NCBI GenBank assembly: GCA_963718105.1
Contig: OY970352.1
Coordinates: 1,054,001-1,118,000 of the forward strand
Direction of reading: 5' to 3'
DNA: 64,000 nucleotides
From: DASYKT01 sp963718105
GTDB taxonomy: Bacteria > Acidobacteriota > Blastocatellia > Pyrinomonadales > Pyrinomonadaceae
Shown: positions 50,946 to 60,800 of the stretch, piece by piece
How positions within the stretch are numbered: the stretch's first letter is position 1
Layout of the letters: every line of letters starts with the position of its first letter
Notes under the pieces: generated by a model
What the model was told of the DNA's origin: nothing
The model's database searches: none
Seen by the model: the letters and a program-made list of their open reading frames with translations, nothing else
Translations under genes and position numbers: made by a program

Positions 50946-52502
50946 ATGCTAGCTACGATAGTCTTGTCTTTCTTTTTGTTTCAAACACCGGGCGCGGCAA
51001 ACCGTCCCCAAGAGATGCCGCAAAACCCGCAGTCCGCCGCAAATACGCAGCCTCGCCAGCCGGCGACACCGCAGCCGCCGCCACCCCAGGCGGATGAGCC
51101 GCCGGTGGTCACCAAACACAGTATTAACGCCGGCGGCAGAGCGCTGAGCTATACGGTCACCACGGGCTATATGCCGATAAAAAACGCGCAGAGCGGCGAG
51201 ACCGAGGCGCGCATTTTCTATATGGCGTACACGCTCGACGGCGCGACGGACAAGACAAAACGCCCTCTGATGTTTTCATTTAACGGCGGGCCGGGCTCGG
51301 CATCGGTTTGGCTGCACATGGGCGCTATCGGGCCCCGCCGCGTCAAGATGCTGGATAGCGGGGAACTGCCGCCGCCGCCCTACGATATTGTCGATAACGA
51401 CCAGACCTGGCTGGGTGACACCGACCTCGTTTTCATCGATCCGGTCGGCACCGGTTACAGCCGCGCGGCGCGGCCTGAAGTAGCCAGCAGATTTTTTTCT
51501 CTCGACGGCGATCTTGCTTCGGTCGGGGAATTTATCCGGATGTATCTCGGCCGCAACGAGCGCTGGGCGTCGCCGCTGTTTTTGGTGGGCGAAAGCTACG
51601 GCACGACGCGGGCTTCGGGGTTGTCCGACCTGCTGTTTGAAAAAGGCATCGGGCTTAACGGCATCCTGCTGATCTCGACAGTGATGAATTTTCAAACCAT
51701 TCGTTTTGCCGAGGGCAACGATTCGACCTACCCGCTGATCTTGCCGTCGTACACGGCCACAGCGTGGTATCACAAAAAGCTGCCGGCGGACCTGCAGAGC
51801 AAACCTTTGCGGGATGTGCTGAACGAATCGGAAAACTTTGCGGCGAATGAGTACACCGTCGCTTTAACGCGCGGCGACCGGATGAGCGCCGCGGAAAAAG
51901 ACGCGGTGCTGACAAAGCTGAGCCGCTATAGCGGATTGAACAAAAATTTTATCGACAACAGCAATATGCGCGTTGATCTGGGCGCTTTTAACAAAGAGCT
52001 GCTGCGCGATCAGAAACGCACCACGGGAAGGCTCGACAGCCGCTTTACCGGGATCGATTCAAATGCCGCCAACGATTCGCCGGACGCCGATCCCAGCATG
52101 TCGGCGATCCGCCCGCCTTATACGTCCGTGTTCAACGACTACGTGCGCCGCGAGCTGGGATTTAAATCCGATCTGGAATACTACATTCTCGGCGGGGGAA
52201 TTACTTCACCGTGGAACTGGAATCAGAATAACGGTTATGCCAACACGGCGGTGCCTTTAAAACGCGCGATGCAGAAAAATCCGTATATGAAGATATTTGT
52301 CGGGTGCGGTTATTACGATATGGCGACGCCGTATTTTGCCGCCGAGTACAGCTTTGCCAGCATGAATCTCGATCCGAGCCTGCGCCGGAACGTTTCGTTC
52401 CACTATTACGAAGCCGGCCACATGATGTATATCGAGAAAAATTCGCTGAAGAGGCTGCACGACGACGCGATGAATTTCGTGCGAACTTCGCTGGTGAAAT
52501 AA
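50946..52502 (+). CDS. Secreted serine carboxypeptidase (peptidase S10)
   Basis: 518 residues. A short signal sequence (1-18) is followed by a Pro/Gln-rich linker (PQEMPQNPQSAANTQPRQP, to ~50). The alpha/beta-hydrolase S10 fold has the oxyanion segment FSFNGGPGSASVWLHMG (110-126), nucleophile S217 in GESYG, D458 in GCGYYDMATP, and H492 in EAGHMMY, so the triad is complete. Such bacterial S10 enzymes release C-terminal residues from peptides at acidic pH; location is periplasmic or outside. It is isolated between repeat elements. The start ATG is the only one before the signal sequence. Confidence 0.93.
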   Translation: MLATIVLSFFLFQTPGAANRPQEMPQNPQSAANTQPRQPATPQPPPPQADEPPVVTKHSINAGGRALSYTVTTGYMPIKNAQSGETEARIFYMAYTLDGATDKTKRPLMFSFNGGPGSASVWLHMGAIGPRRVKMLDSGELPPPPYDIVDNDQTWLGDTDLVFIDPVGTGYSRAARPEVASRFFSLDGDLASVGEFIRMYLGRNERWASPLFLVGESYGTTRASGLSDLLFEKGIGLNGILLISTVMNFQTIRFAEGNDSTYPLILPSYTATAWYHKKLPADLQSKPLRDVLNESENFAANEYTVALTRGDRMSAAEKDAVLTKLSRYSGLNKNFIDNSNMRVDLGAFNKELLRDQKRTTGRLDSRFTGIDSNAANDSPDADPSMSAIRPPYTSVFNDYVRRELGFKSDLEYYILGGGITSPWNWNQNNGYANTAVPLKRAMQKNPYMKIFVGCGYYDMATPYFAAEYSFASMNLDPSLRRNVSFHYYEAGHMMYIEKNSLKRLHDDAMNFVRTSLVK

Positions 52503-52509
52503 TCGGAAT

Positions 52510-52578
52510 GGAGCGCCCAGGGAGCGCCCAATTTATTGGGCATATTGCCGAATGAATTCGGCGCTCCCTGGGCGCTCC
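52510..52578. repeat. GGAGCGCCCAGGGAGCGCC inverted repeat
   Basis: Outer 19-bp arms (52510-52528 and 52560-52578) with GCCCAATTTATTGGGC and GCCGAATGAATTCGGC inside. It lies between convergent genes and touches the stop codon of the DUF3574 gene; probably a two-way terminator. Confidence 0.8.
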
Positions 52579-53033
52579 TAAAACGACACGCGGACGGTTT
52601 GCACAATGTCCATCCGCAGGACGGACTGCTGCTGAAAAGCTTTGTTGTAGGCTGCGCGGATCTCGTTGATCTTTCGATCGGCATCCGCGAAGGCTTTTTT
52701 AGGATAAAGTACGATCAGCACTTTGCTGCCTTCTTTTACGATCTTACCGCTCTTATTTTTGAATTGCCCGTAGCCATCTAAAACAGTAAAACCGTCGGGA
52801 AATCTCGGCGTCACTTCGTCTTCGAGAAACTTACTCCATTCCTCATTAGTGATAACGACACCGCCGGGTTTATTCATACCAAAATAAAGCTCCGTCCGAT
52901 AAAATTTTTCGGCTAAAAATATATTTAGCGATGCAGCGTGTTGAGGAGCCGTCACGGCGAAAGCCGTATATTGGCTGAACGAAGTGAAAAGGAGCGAAAA
53001 TACAATGGCTGTAAATAAGGGTTTCGTTTTCAT
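52578..53033 (-). CDS. DUF3574-like secreted protein
   Basis: 151 residues with a signal peptide (1-26). The core AEKFYRTELYFGMNKPGG, TNEEWSKFLEDEVTPRFPDG, VLDGYGQFKNKSGKIVKEGS and VLIVLYPKK matches my memory of DUF3574, a small family of unknown function with a ferredoxin-like fold. The C-terminal QQQSVLRMDIVQTVRVSF is the last strand. The mature start is near residue 27. It stands alone. Periplasmic or lipoprotein-like location is expected, though no lipobox is seen. Confidence 0.85.
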   Translation of the reverse strand: MKTKPLFTAIVFSLLFTSFSQYTAFAVTAPQHAASLNIFLAEKFYRTELYFGMNKPGGVVITNEEWSKFLEDEVTPRFPDGFTVLDGYGQFKNKSGKIVKEGSKVLIVLYPKKAFADADRKINEIRAAYNKAFQQQSVLRMDIVQTVRVSF

Positions 53034-53085
53034 ATGTTCAGAGCCTCACCGTAAATTTGGACAAAAGTAACATAACAACCTCTCA

Positions 53086-53222
53086 GGTCGGGAAGGGTTG
53101 CTTGCGCCCGCTCTTAATTTAAGCCGGAGCTTTTGCCCGAAGTAATTAACTACTCTAACAAATTCACAAAGTCGGTCGGACTTGAAAATAAACGCAGCGG
53201 GCGCAAGCAACCCTTCCTGACC
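53086..53222. repeat. Inverted repeat GGTCGGGAAGGGTTGCTTGC
   Basis: 27-bp arms at 53086-53112 and 53196-53222 with one mismatch, and a ~83-bp spacer. No related copy was seen in this window. It occupies most of the 240-bp gap between the DUF3574 and MogA/MoaB genes. A size of ~137 bp would fit a miniature inverted-repeat element, but no target duplication was identified. Confidence 0.75.
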
Positions 53223-53273
53223 TTGAGATAGATGAACTTCATCTTGAGATTTTTCGGGCAAAAAATATTCAGT

Positions 53274-53756
53274 TTAATGCCCGGTATTTCCTTTTATCTG
53301 ATCGATAGCGTGCTGCAATACGGGCTTTATCACTTCGAAACATTCCGCGACGCCCTTAGGCGAGCCGGGAAGATTTATGATCAGGCAATTCCCGCGAATA
53401 CCGCAGACGCCGCGCGAGAGCATTGCAAAAGGGGTCTTTTCCAGGGTTTTATAACGCATTGCTTCGGCCAGGCCGGGCGCTTCGCGTTCGATCACCCGGC
53501 GGGTCGCTTCCGGCGTATTGTCGCGCGCGGAAAGGCCGGTGCCCCCGGTGGTCATGATCAGATCAGCGCGCGTGGAATGTCTCATGAGGATCTCCGCCAG
53601 ATGTTCCAGATCGTCGGTAACTATCAGCCTTTCATAAATTTCCGCACCGAAGCTTTCCAAAAGTTCGGCCAGCACTTTGCCGGAAACGTCTTCGGAGCTG
53701 CCGGCGGCGCAGCGGTCACTGACCGTTATTATAATGGCGCGTATAGGTTCGCTCAT
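53274..53756 (-). CDS. MogA/MoaB family molybdenum cofactor protein
   Basis: 160 residues from the ATG at 53756. A single MoCF-binding domain: IIITVSDRCAAG at the start, then LIMTTGGTGLSARDNTPEATR (the TTGGTG pterin-binding motif), SRGVCGIRGNCLIINLPGSPKG. The family adenylylates molybdopterin before metal insertion (MogA) or has a related role (MoaB). It begins with a four-base ATGA overlap with the end of the CoA-binding protein gene, so the two are translated together. The longer frame from 53786 lies inside that gene. No other moa or moe genes are in the window. Confidence 0.92.
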   Translation of the reverse strand: MSEPIRAIIITVSDRCAAGSSEDVSGKVLAELLESFGAEIYERLIVTDDLEHLAEILMRHSTRADLIMTTGGTGLSARDNTPEATRRVIEREAPGLAEAMRYKTLEKTPFAMLSRGVCGIRGNCLIINLPGSPKGVAECFEVIKPVLQHAIDQIKGNTGH

Positions 53757-54154
53757 TTCATTCGGTAATGGTCTTTCAGCCAGCATCTGTCCATTACGAC
53801 CAGCAGCCCGGCGTCCTCGGCGCGCTGGGCGGCGGCGGAGTCGATCACGCCTTCCTGCAGCCAGACGGCTTTGGCGCCGATCCTGATCGCCTCATCGACG
53901 GCCTCACCGGCAAAGGCCGAGTTGCGAAAAATATCGACCAGGTCAATAGGCTCGCCGATGGATGAAAGATCGGGAAAAGCTTTCTCACCCAGCGCTTCGG
54001 TTTCGTTAGGGTTGACGGGGATCACGCGGTAGCCTTGTTTCTGCATATAGCCCGCCACGCCATGCGACGGCCTCAAAGTGTCTGAAGACAAGCCGACCAC
54101 GGCGATAGTTTTACATTCGTCCAAAATACGCTTGATAGTTTCCGGTTCGTTCAT
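53753..54154 (-). CDS. CoA-binding domain protein (YccU-like)
   Basis: 133 residues, a single Rossmann CoA-binding domain: TIAVVGLSSDTLRPSHGVAGYMQKQGYRV (17-45), IPVNPNETEALGEKAFPDLSSI, DIFRNSAFAGEAVDEAIRIGAKAVWLQEG, and CWLKDHYR at the end. Homologues bind CoA in succinyl-CoA synthetase alpha-like fashion, but their physiological role is not settled. The stop overlaps the ATG of the MogA/MoaB gene by four bases, which links the pair. No signal peptide, so cytoplasmic. Confidence 0.92.
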   Translation of the reverse strand: MNEPETIKRILDECKTIAVVGLSSDTLRPSHGVAGYMQKQGYRVIPVNPNETEALGEKAFPDLSSIGEPIDLVDIFRNSAFAGEAVDEAIRIGAKAVWLQEGVIDSAAAQRAEDAGLLVVMDRCWLKDHYRMK

Positions 54155-54209
54155 AGATCGAATCTATCAGTTTTCATCCATTATCTAAAATCTCTTCCGA
54201 AGATAAAAT

Positions 54210-54252
54210 CCCATTCGGAATAGATGATAACTGAAAGATAATAGAGTATAGA
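54210..54252. repeat. Partial CATTCGGAATAGAT...CTGAAAGAT repeat
   Basis: Left part CATTCGGAATAGATGATAAC and CTGAAAGATAATAGAG match the element at 26835-26900; the right arm is lost. It lies between the EamA gene end and the CoA-binding gene. Confidence 0.65.
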
Positions 54253-55188
54253 TCATCCTACCGTAGCTTCCAGTTTTTCTAATTCACGCCGGCGGCGCCT
54301 GCTGTAAAGAATGCTTAGCATCACGCCTGCAATTACTAATAGCATGCCCGACAAAGTTTCCCACGTCTGCGTTTCGCTAAAGAAAAACCAGCCGATAACG
54401 AGGCCGTAAACGACACCCGAATAATTTATGATCACCACGCCCGCGGCCTTTTCTTTTTGCAGCGCATGGGTCAGGAAAACCTGCCCGATCTGTGAAAACA
54501 CTCCGATCAGCAGCAGGTAGAACCAATCCCACCCGACGGGCGTGACCCAATCAAACCACATCGCGAAAAAACAGACCACGGCGCCGAAAAGTTGAAAATG
54601 CAGGACGATGGTCAGCGGGTGTTCGCGTTCGCGCAGGCTGCGCACCAGGTTGTAGGCTACGCCGGAGCAGAAAGCCGCGCCGACCCCCGTCAGCAGGTAG
54701 ACCGGCGAGATACGAGGGTCGAAACGCTCGATCAGCAGCACCCCGCAAAAGGCGAGCGCGTAAAATAGCCACTGCGGCGGTTTAACGCGCTCCTTTAGAA
54801 TGAAGATGGCAATGATGGTGGTAAAAATAGGAGAAAGATATTGGATGGTTACCGCGCCGGCCAGCGGAATTCTCTGCAGCGTGAAAAAGAAAAGATAAAC
54901 AGCGGTCGTGCCAAAAAAACCGCGCAGCAAGAGCAGCTTGCGATTTGAGCCTTTCCAATCTACGCCAGCGCGATATATTCCGGCAAAACAAAGGCCGGAG
55001 GCGATCGCGCAGCGGAAAAACGCTACTTCCATCGTCGGCAGATGGCTGAGCTGCTTGACGAAAGCATAGGTCAGCGAAAAAGCGAGCGTAGAAAGAAACA
55101 TCGCCTTTACGCCGCTGCTCAGGAATTTATTTTCGCTCGTGTTTGTGTTCAAATGCTTTGAAGAATTAAACGCCGAAAACAATATCAT
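54253..55188 (-). CDS. EamA family (drug/metabolite) transporter
   Basis: About 311 residues from the ATG at 55188; an ATG at 55101 (282 residues, preceded by AAAGG) is equally possible and would leave room for promoters. Ten TM segments in two EamA repeats (AMFLSTLAFSLTYAFVKQL onward, and LLTGVGAAFCSGVAYNLVRSL onward). Motifs such as RGFFGTTAVYLFFFTLQRIPLAGAVTIQYLSPIFT and FSQIGQVFLTHALQKEKAAGVVIINYSGVVYGLVIG are typical. It exports or imports small metabolites through the inner membrane; the substrate is unknown. It is divergent from the phosphotransferase gene with start codons only two bases apart in the longest reading. Confidence 0.92.
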   Translation of the reverse strand: MILFSAFNSSKHLNTNTSENKFLSSGVKAMFLSTLAFSLTYAFVKQLSHLPTMEVAFFRCAIASGLCFAGIYRAGVDWKGSNRKLLLLRGFFGTTAVYLFFFTLQRIPLAGAVTIQYLSPIFTTIIAIFILKERVKPPQWLFYALAFCGVLLIERFDPRISPVYLLTGVGAAFCSGVAYNLVRSLREREHPLTIVLHFQLFGAVVCFFAMWFDWVTPVGWDWFYLLLIGVFSQIGQVFLTHALQKEKAAGVVIINYSGVVYGLVIGWFFFSETQTWETLSGMLLVIAGVMLSILYSRRRRRELEKLEATVG

Positions 55189-55189
55189 A

Positions 55190-56194
55190 ATGAGCTTTCC
55201 TTTAATTTCAAGCAGCGAAGAGTTCGATCGGCATTTCCGGGACGAATTCTGGCGGAATTTTGCCCGGACAATTTGCGGGAGGCACGGCATCGGTGAGGTC
55301 GATCTGCAGCGCTCCCCGTATGGCGAGAACGTGGTTTTTCTGGCGGGTGAGGATCATGTCGTCAAAATTTATACGCCGTTTCGCCGGGGATTTTTGCGTG
55401 AAAAGGCGGCGCTCGAATTTCTCTCGGGCAAGACAAGCCTAAAAGTGCCGCAGATAACGGCGGCGGGAAGTGTTGAAAGCTATGATTACCTGGTGATGAC
55501 GCAGCTCAAGGGCGACGAAATGGCGTGGAAAGAATGGCAAAAAGCGGACGGCCGCGAGCAGACAGCACTCGCCGCGAAGATGGGTGCGGCGTTAAAAGAG
55601 CTGCATTCACTTAACGCCGGCGAGATCGCTTTTGATTGGAACGCGTTTCTCCGGCATCAGACGGCGACTGTTCTCGAACGGCAAAAGACGGCGGGTGGAA
55701 ACCCGGAATGGCTGGAAAGTCTGCCGCGCTACCTGGAAGAAAATCTATCTCTGCTGCCAAAAGATCCGGCGCCCGTTTTTCTTCACGGTGACGTGCATTT
55801 TGGAAACCTGCGGATTGAAAAAGAAAAAGACGAATGGGTGGTCACGGGCCTATTCGATTTTGCCGATTCACTCACCGGTTTTCATGAATACGAGTTTGTC
55901 GCGCCCGGCGTGCTGGTCATGCAAGGGCTGGGCGAAGTACAGCGCGAATTCTTCCGCGCCTACGGTTATGCGGACAAAGATATCGACGAAACCCTGCGCC
56001 GCCGGCTGATGCTGCTGACCGTTCTTTACGAGTGCAGCGACCTGCGGAAATATGCGCTGCGCCTGCGGCCGGAAGCGGTTAATTTTACGCTTGATGAATT
56101 GGAAAGAGCGATCAGAAAAACGCTGCGAGTGATCGAAAAAAGAAAGAGCTCAGAGGCCGGCGCCGGCTCCAAGCTCGGATTTGATATTTCTTAA
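55190..56194 (+). CDS. APH-family phosphotransferase
   Basis: 334 residues from the ATG at 55190 (an in-frame start at 55139 would lie within the EamA gene). Aminoglycoside-phosphotransferase/choline-kinase fold: a Lys in VVKIYTP (K59) for ATP, the catalytic loop HGDVHFGN (199-206) and the metal-binding GLFDFADS (D223). The N-terminal lobe has SPYGENVVFLAG. Such proteins phosphorylate small hydroxyl compounds, but the substrate is open. Resistance function should not be assumed. No ribosome binding site is evident. The gene is convergent with the M1 peptidase gene, four bases apart. Confidence 0.88.
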   Translation: MSFPLISSSEEFDRHFRDEFWRNFARTICGRHGIGEVDLQRSPYGENVVFLAGEDHVVKIYTPFRRGFLREKAALEFLSGKTSLKVPQITAAGSVESYDYLVMTQLKGDEMAWKEWQKADGREQTALAAKMGAALKELHSLNAGEIAFDWNAFLRHQTATVLERQKTAGGNPEWLESLPRYLEENLSLLPKDPAPVFLHGDVHFGNLRIEKEKDEWVVTGLFDFADSLTGFHEYEFVAPGVLVMQGLGEVQREFFRAYGYADKDIDETLRRRLMLLTVLYECSDLRKYALRLRPEAVNFTLDELERAIRKTLRVIEKRKSSEAGAGSKLGFDIS

Positions 56195-56198
56195 AAGT

Positions 56199-57863
56199 TT
56201 ATTGCTCTTTCAGCACCCAGCGGTGCGGATCGACAATGTATTCCGCGTCCTTCGGGATCTCAATCGAACCTTTGCCGGTCGTCATATCGATTTTTTTCAT
56301 CTCGCCGTTTATGTCTATTTCAACAGGCATTGGGAAGGGCAGATTGTCCGGTGTTTTCCATTGCAGATTCAAGGTATTTCCAACCTTCTGAGAGGAAAGT
56401 ACCGGGAGTTTCGGCTGGCGCAGGTAGATGTTAAAGAACCAGGTCATATCCTTACCGGTGATCTTATTCACGTGCGCGAGGAAATCATCGGTGGTGACGA
56501 TCTTTTCCTGTTTCCCGTCGGTGACCTTTTCCATCTCCGGCGTGGTATAGGTCCATCGCCGCAGCATCTTAAAGAACATATCGTCGCCCAGATAGAAGCG
56601 CATCGTGTGCAGAATGTAAGCGCCTTTGCCGTAGATGTCGCCGTCGCTCTTGACGTAATCCGGGGCGAGGAAATAGATCTGCAGCGTTGAGGTAGCCTCG
56701 CGCGGCGCCACGGCGCGGACGTTGTGAAAAGCCCGCTGGCGGCCGGCCATGGCGGTAAAATAAGCGTCCTTGCTTTTGATCTTTTCGATATAAAGCGTGT
56801 CCATAAAAGACTGGAAACCTTCCTGCAGCCACATATCGGCCCAGTCTTTTCCGGTTATAAGATTTGCAAACCATTCGTGGCCGAACTCGTGTTCGAGCAA
56901 TCCGTCAAAGCCATCGGAATTGTTTTTAAAGCCGTTGCCGTAAGCAGTGATGCTCTGGTGCTCCATGCCGAGGTGCGGCGTCTCGGCGATACCGATCTTG
57001 TCCGCGCGAAACGGGTAGGGCCCGAGGTACGATTCAAAAAATGCGTTGAATTTTTTTAGCTGGTCGAGCAGCGCGGGCGCTTTATCCGCATCTTCCGGCA
57101 GCACGTAAAACCAAACAGGTATGGTTCCGCCGGCAATGGTCGGAACAGTATCTTTGATGAGTTTGTACGGGCCGACATTGAGCGCTATACAATAATTCGC
57201 GATCGGTTGGGAAACGAACCAATTATAAGTACTGGTGCCGTCACCGTTGTCCTTGACCGATTGGAATTTTCCGTTTGAAGCGGCGACCAGCGGTTTCGGA
57301 ACGGTGAAATGCAGCGAGGCGGTTTCCGGTTTGTCCGAAGGATGATCTTTGCAAGGGAACCAGATGTCCGCGCCGTCGTTTTGCACGGCGGTCGCGAACC
57401 ACGGAGAACCGTCCTTGGATTTCGACCAGACAAAGCCGCCCACCCACGGCGGATGCGGCGCTTCGCGCGGAATGCCGTGATAGGCCACGGTAATATTGGC
57501 CATTTGGCCAGGCGTCATATGACGCGGCAGGTCAACCCAGATCTGTTTGTCGGTGCGTTTGAAAGTGAGCGCGGTTTTTCCGCTTTTTACCGCATCGACC
57601 GTAAAAGTATCGTGCAGATCGAGCACAAATTTATCGAGCGGTTTGACGATCCCGGCTTTAACGGTCAACACGCCCTTGATCGATCTTTCTTCGACATTTA
57701 CCTTCACTGCCAGATCGTAAGACTTTACGTCATAGGCGGCTTGCTCAGGCATCAGCGGCCCGCCGGAACCCAGCGCTCTTTCGGTGAACGTGCGTTGGGC
57801 AAAGATGCTGAAAGTGAAAACTGTGACAAGGAGTAAAGCGATAAACGGTAGTTTTTTGAACAT
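56199..57863 (-). CDS. Secreted M1 family aminopeptidase
   Basis: 554 residues. Signal peptide 1-22. The N-terminal beta domain carries the M1 features (TVAYHGIPREAPHPPWVGGFVW). The exopeptidase motif is GMEHQS (299-304) instead of the usual GxMEN, and the zinc site is HEFGH (H325, E326, H329) with E348 in WLQEGFQSF. A Tyr for transition-state stabilisation is in YGKGAYILHTMRFYLG. The protein lacks the large C-terminal HEAT-like domain of PepN, ending in a short beta region. It likely cleaves N-terminal residues from peptides outside the cytoplasm. It is four bases after carB, with its ribosome binding site (AGAAGGAAAA) inside the carB end, so they form one operon. Confidence 0.93.
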   Translation of the reverse strand: MFKKLPFIALLLVTVFTFSIFAQRTFTERALGSGGPLMPEQAAYDVKSYDLAVKVNVEERSIKGVLTVKAGIVKPLDKFVLDLHDTFTVDAVKSGKTALTFKRTDKQIWVDLPRHMTPGQMANITVAYHGIPREAPHPPWVGGFVWSKSKDGSPWFATAVQNDGADIWFPCKDHPSDKPETASLHFTVPKPLVAASNGKFQSVKDNGDGTSTYNWFVSQPIANYCIALNVGPYKLIKDTVPTIAGGTIPVWFYVLPEDADKAPALLDQLKKFNAFFESYLGPYPFRADKIGIAETPHLGMEHQSITAYGNGFKNNSDGFDGLLEHEFGHEWFANLITGKDWADMWLQEGFQSFMDTLYIEKIKSKDAYFTAMAGRQRAFHNVRAVAPREATSTLQIYFLAPDYVKSDGDIYGKGAYILHTMRFYLGDDMFFKMLRRWTYTTPEMEKVTDGKQEKIVTTDDFLAHVNKITGKDMTWFFNIYLRQPKLPVLSSQKVGNTLNLQWKTPDNLPFPMPVEIDINGEMKKIDMTTGKGSIEIPKDAEYIVDPHRWVLKEQ

Positions 57864-57867
57864 CGAA

Positions 57868-60800
57868 TTATTTTCCTTCTGAAACCGTCAGTGTCTCTTT
57901 TGTTTGGTGAATTTCCTGCAGCGAACGGGCAGTGAATCCTTTTTCCTGTTTTTTGCTGGCGAGTGCATCGATCAGCGCTTCGGCGCCGGTCATGGTCGTC
58001 ACGCAGGGCACATTGAATTGCAGCGCGGCACGGCGAATTGCCTGTTCGTCGAAATGCGAAGCCCGGCCGAGCGGGGTGTTAAAGATCAGCGAGATGTCGC
58101 CCTGCTTGATGAAATCGACAATGTTCGGCCGGCCTTCATTGACCTTGAAAACCGTTTCGGCTTCGAGGCCGACCTCTTCCAGGCGTTTGGCCGTGCCGTA
58201 GGTCGCGATCAGATCGAAACCCAGGTTTTTCAGGCGGCGCGCAAGCACAACGGCCTGGCCCTTGTCCGAATCGTTGACGCTCAGAAAAGCTTTACCCGAA
58301 GTGGGCAGGTTCAGCCCAGCGCTGACCATCGCTTTACCGTAGGCTTCGCCAAAAGTCGCGCCCACGCCCATTACCTCGCCGGTCGAATGCATTTCCGGCC
58401 CCAGGATCGGATCGACACCGGCAAATTTCGAGAAAGGAAACACCGGTGATTTTACAAAATGGAATTTCACGGGCAGCAGTTCGGGCAAATTAAAATCCGA
58501 CAATTTATTTTTACCCGCCATTACCAGCGAAGCAATCGCCGGAAGCGGCACGCCCGTCGCCTTGGAAACGAAAGGCGCGGTGCGAGAGGCGCGCGGGTTG
58601 ACCTCGAGCACATAAACGCGGTCGTCCTTAATAGCAAACTGAATATTCATCAGCCCGATCACGTTTAGAGCCCTGGCCAGCATTTTTGTGTAATGCTTTA
58701 TGGTTTCCAAATGCTCGACCGCTATTTTTTGCGGGGGCAGCACACTCGAAGAATCCCCGGAGTGAATACCGGCTTCTTCAATATGCTCCTGGATGCCGGC
58801 GATTACACAAGCGGTCTCGTCCGCCATCGCATCGACGTCGAGTTCGGCGGCGCGTTCTAAAAATTTGTCGATCAGGATCGGTTTTTCCGGTGAAGCATCG
58901 ACCGCCGAGCGCATATAATCGACCAGGCTTTCCTGGTCATAAACTATCGCCATCGCGCGGCCGCCCAGCACGTAAGACGGACGCACCAGCACCGGGTAAC
59001 CGATCTGTTCGGCGACGGCTTTTGCCTCGTCCACGGAAATAGCGGTGCCGTTTGGCGGCGAGGGAATGTTCAGTTTATCGAGCAGCGCTCCGAAACGCTT
59101 GCGGTCTTCGGCGAGGTCGATCGAATCCGGAGAGGTGCCGATGATCGGCACACCCGCTTCGTGCAGGCGGTTTGCCAGATTGAGCGGCGTTTGCCCGCCG
59201 AACTGCACGATCACTCCGGTCGGTTTTTCGACATCGACGATGTTCATGACGTCTTCAAAAGTGAGCGGTTCGAAATAGAGACGGTCGCTGGTGTCGTAAT
59301 CGGTGGAAACGGTTTCCGGGTTGCAGTTGACCATGATGGTCTCAAAGCCGTTTTTGCTCAGCGAAAAACTGGCGTGGCAGCAGCAGTAGTCAAATTCGAT
59401 CCCTTGCCCGATGCGGTTCGGCCCGGAACCGAGGATCATGATCTTTTGGCGATCTGACGGCGCAGCCTCGCACTCTTCTTCGTAGGCGGAATAAAGATAC
59501 GGCGTAAAGGATTCGAACTCCGCTCCGCAGGTATCGACCCGTTTATAAACGGGCGCAATGCCTTTGCTTTTGCGCAGCGCGCGAACATCGTTTTCGGTAG
59601 TGCCGGTCAAAAAAGCGATGCGGCGGTCGGAAAGGCCATACTCTTTCGCAGTCAAAAGCGTCTCATCCGGTATTTGGTTCAGAGTTGAATGGTCAGCTTT
59701 GTCGAAGAAATCACGGCCGTTGTTTTTCCGCGCATTTTGTAGTAAATTTTCAATAGAGATGCTCGACGGGCGGGGCGCTATGGCTTCTTCGGAAGTTCCG
59801 GTGTCCCAGATGACGTCGAGCATTTCTATTTGATTTAACTCATACGTATAAAACCCTGCCGCTTCGCCTTTTGCATATTCTTTAACCGTCAATTTTACCC
59901 GGTAGGGACGGTTACCCGATGATCCGGCCGCATAAAAACGATGGATCTGTTTGATGTTAGGATCGGTGCTGCGGTCCGGATGGCTCTCGCCCAAAATGGC
60001 CGACTCTAAAAATTTATCGAGACAAGCGATCGAATCGTAGTGCAGGGCTCTATCTTCCTTATCATGAATTGCGCTTTCGCCTAAGGATTTTTCCAGCCCC
60101 CGCCTGCTAACGGCTATACTAAAATTCGTGTCGGCATTTAGAAATGTCTTACCTTGCAAATGTTCCTGAGCCCAATTGAAAGCTAATTTTCTATCCCCAT
60201 TAAACCGATCATTTGGAATTTCGATAACCTGAATGTCCGGCTTTTGAACTAAAACGCTTTCATTGTCTTTCTGTGCTCTTTGAAGGCGTAAAGGCGTCTC
60301 GATCTGCTCCTGCAATTTCATTACCTGCTGAAGCTGTTCCAAAAACCAGGGATCGATCTTGCTCAGGCGATAAATTTCCTCGATAGAGTACCCGTGCTGC
60401 AGCGCGTAGGTGATATAGGAAAAGCGCTGTGAATTGGGCCGCGCGAGTTTGCGTTGGAGCACGTCGTCCGGCACATCGATCAGACGCAGAGGCTTGACGG
60501 CCTCGAGCGAGCGCAGGCCCTTAAATAAACTTTCCTTGAATGTGCGGCCGATAGCCATCACCTCGCCGACGGATTTCATCTGCGTGCCGAGCACGTCTTC
60601 GGCCTGCGGGAATTTCTCGAACGCCCACTTGGGAATTTTGGTGACGACGTAATCTATCGTCGGCTCAAAACTCGCCGGGGTTTTTTGCGTAATGTCGTTG
60701 GGGATCTCGTTGAGCGTATAACCGACCGCGAGCTTGGCGGCGATCTTGGCGATCGGGAAGCCCGTCGCTTTTGAAGCCAGCGCCGACGAACGCGACACGC

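Noticed and set aside
59692..60291. Intein in carB
   Set aside because: There is no Cys/Ser at the left border, no HN followed by Cys/Ser/Thr at the right border and no splicing blocks; the core resembles LPD3 instead.
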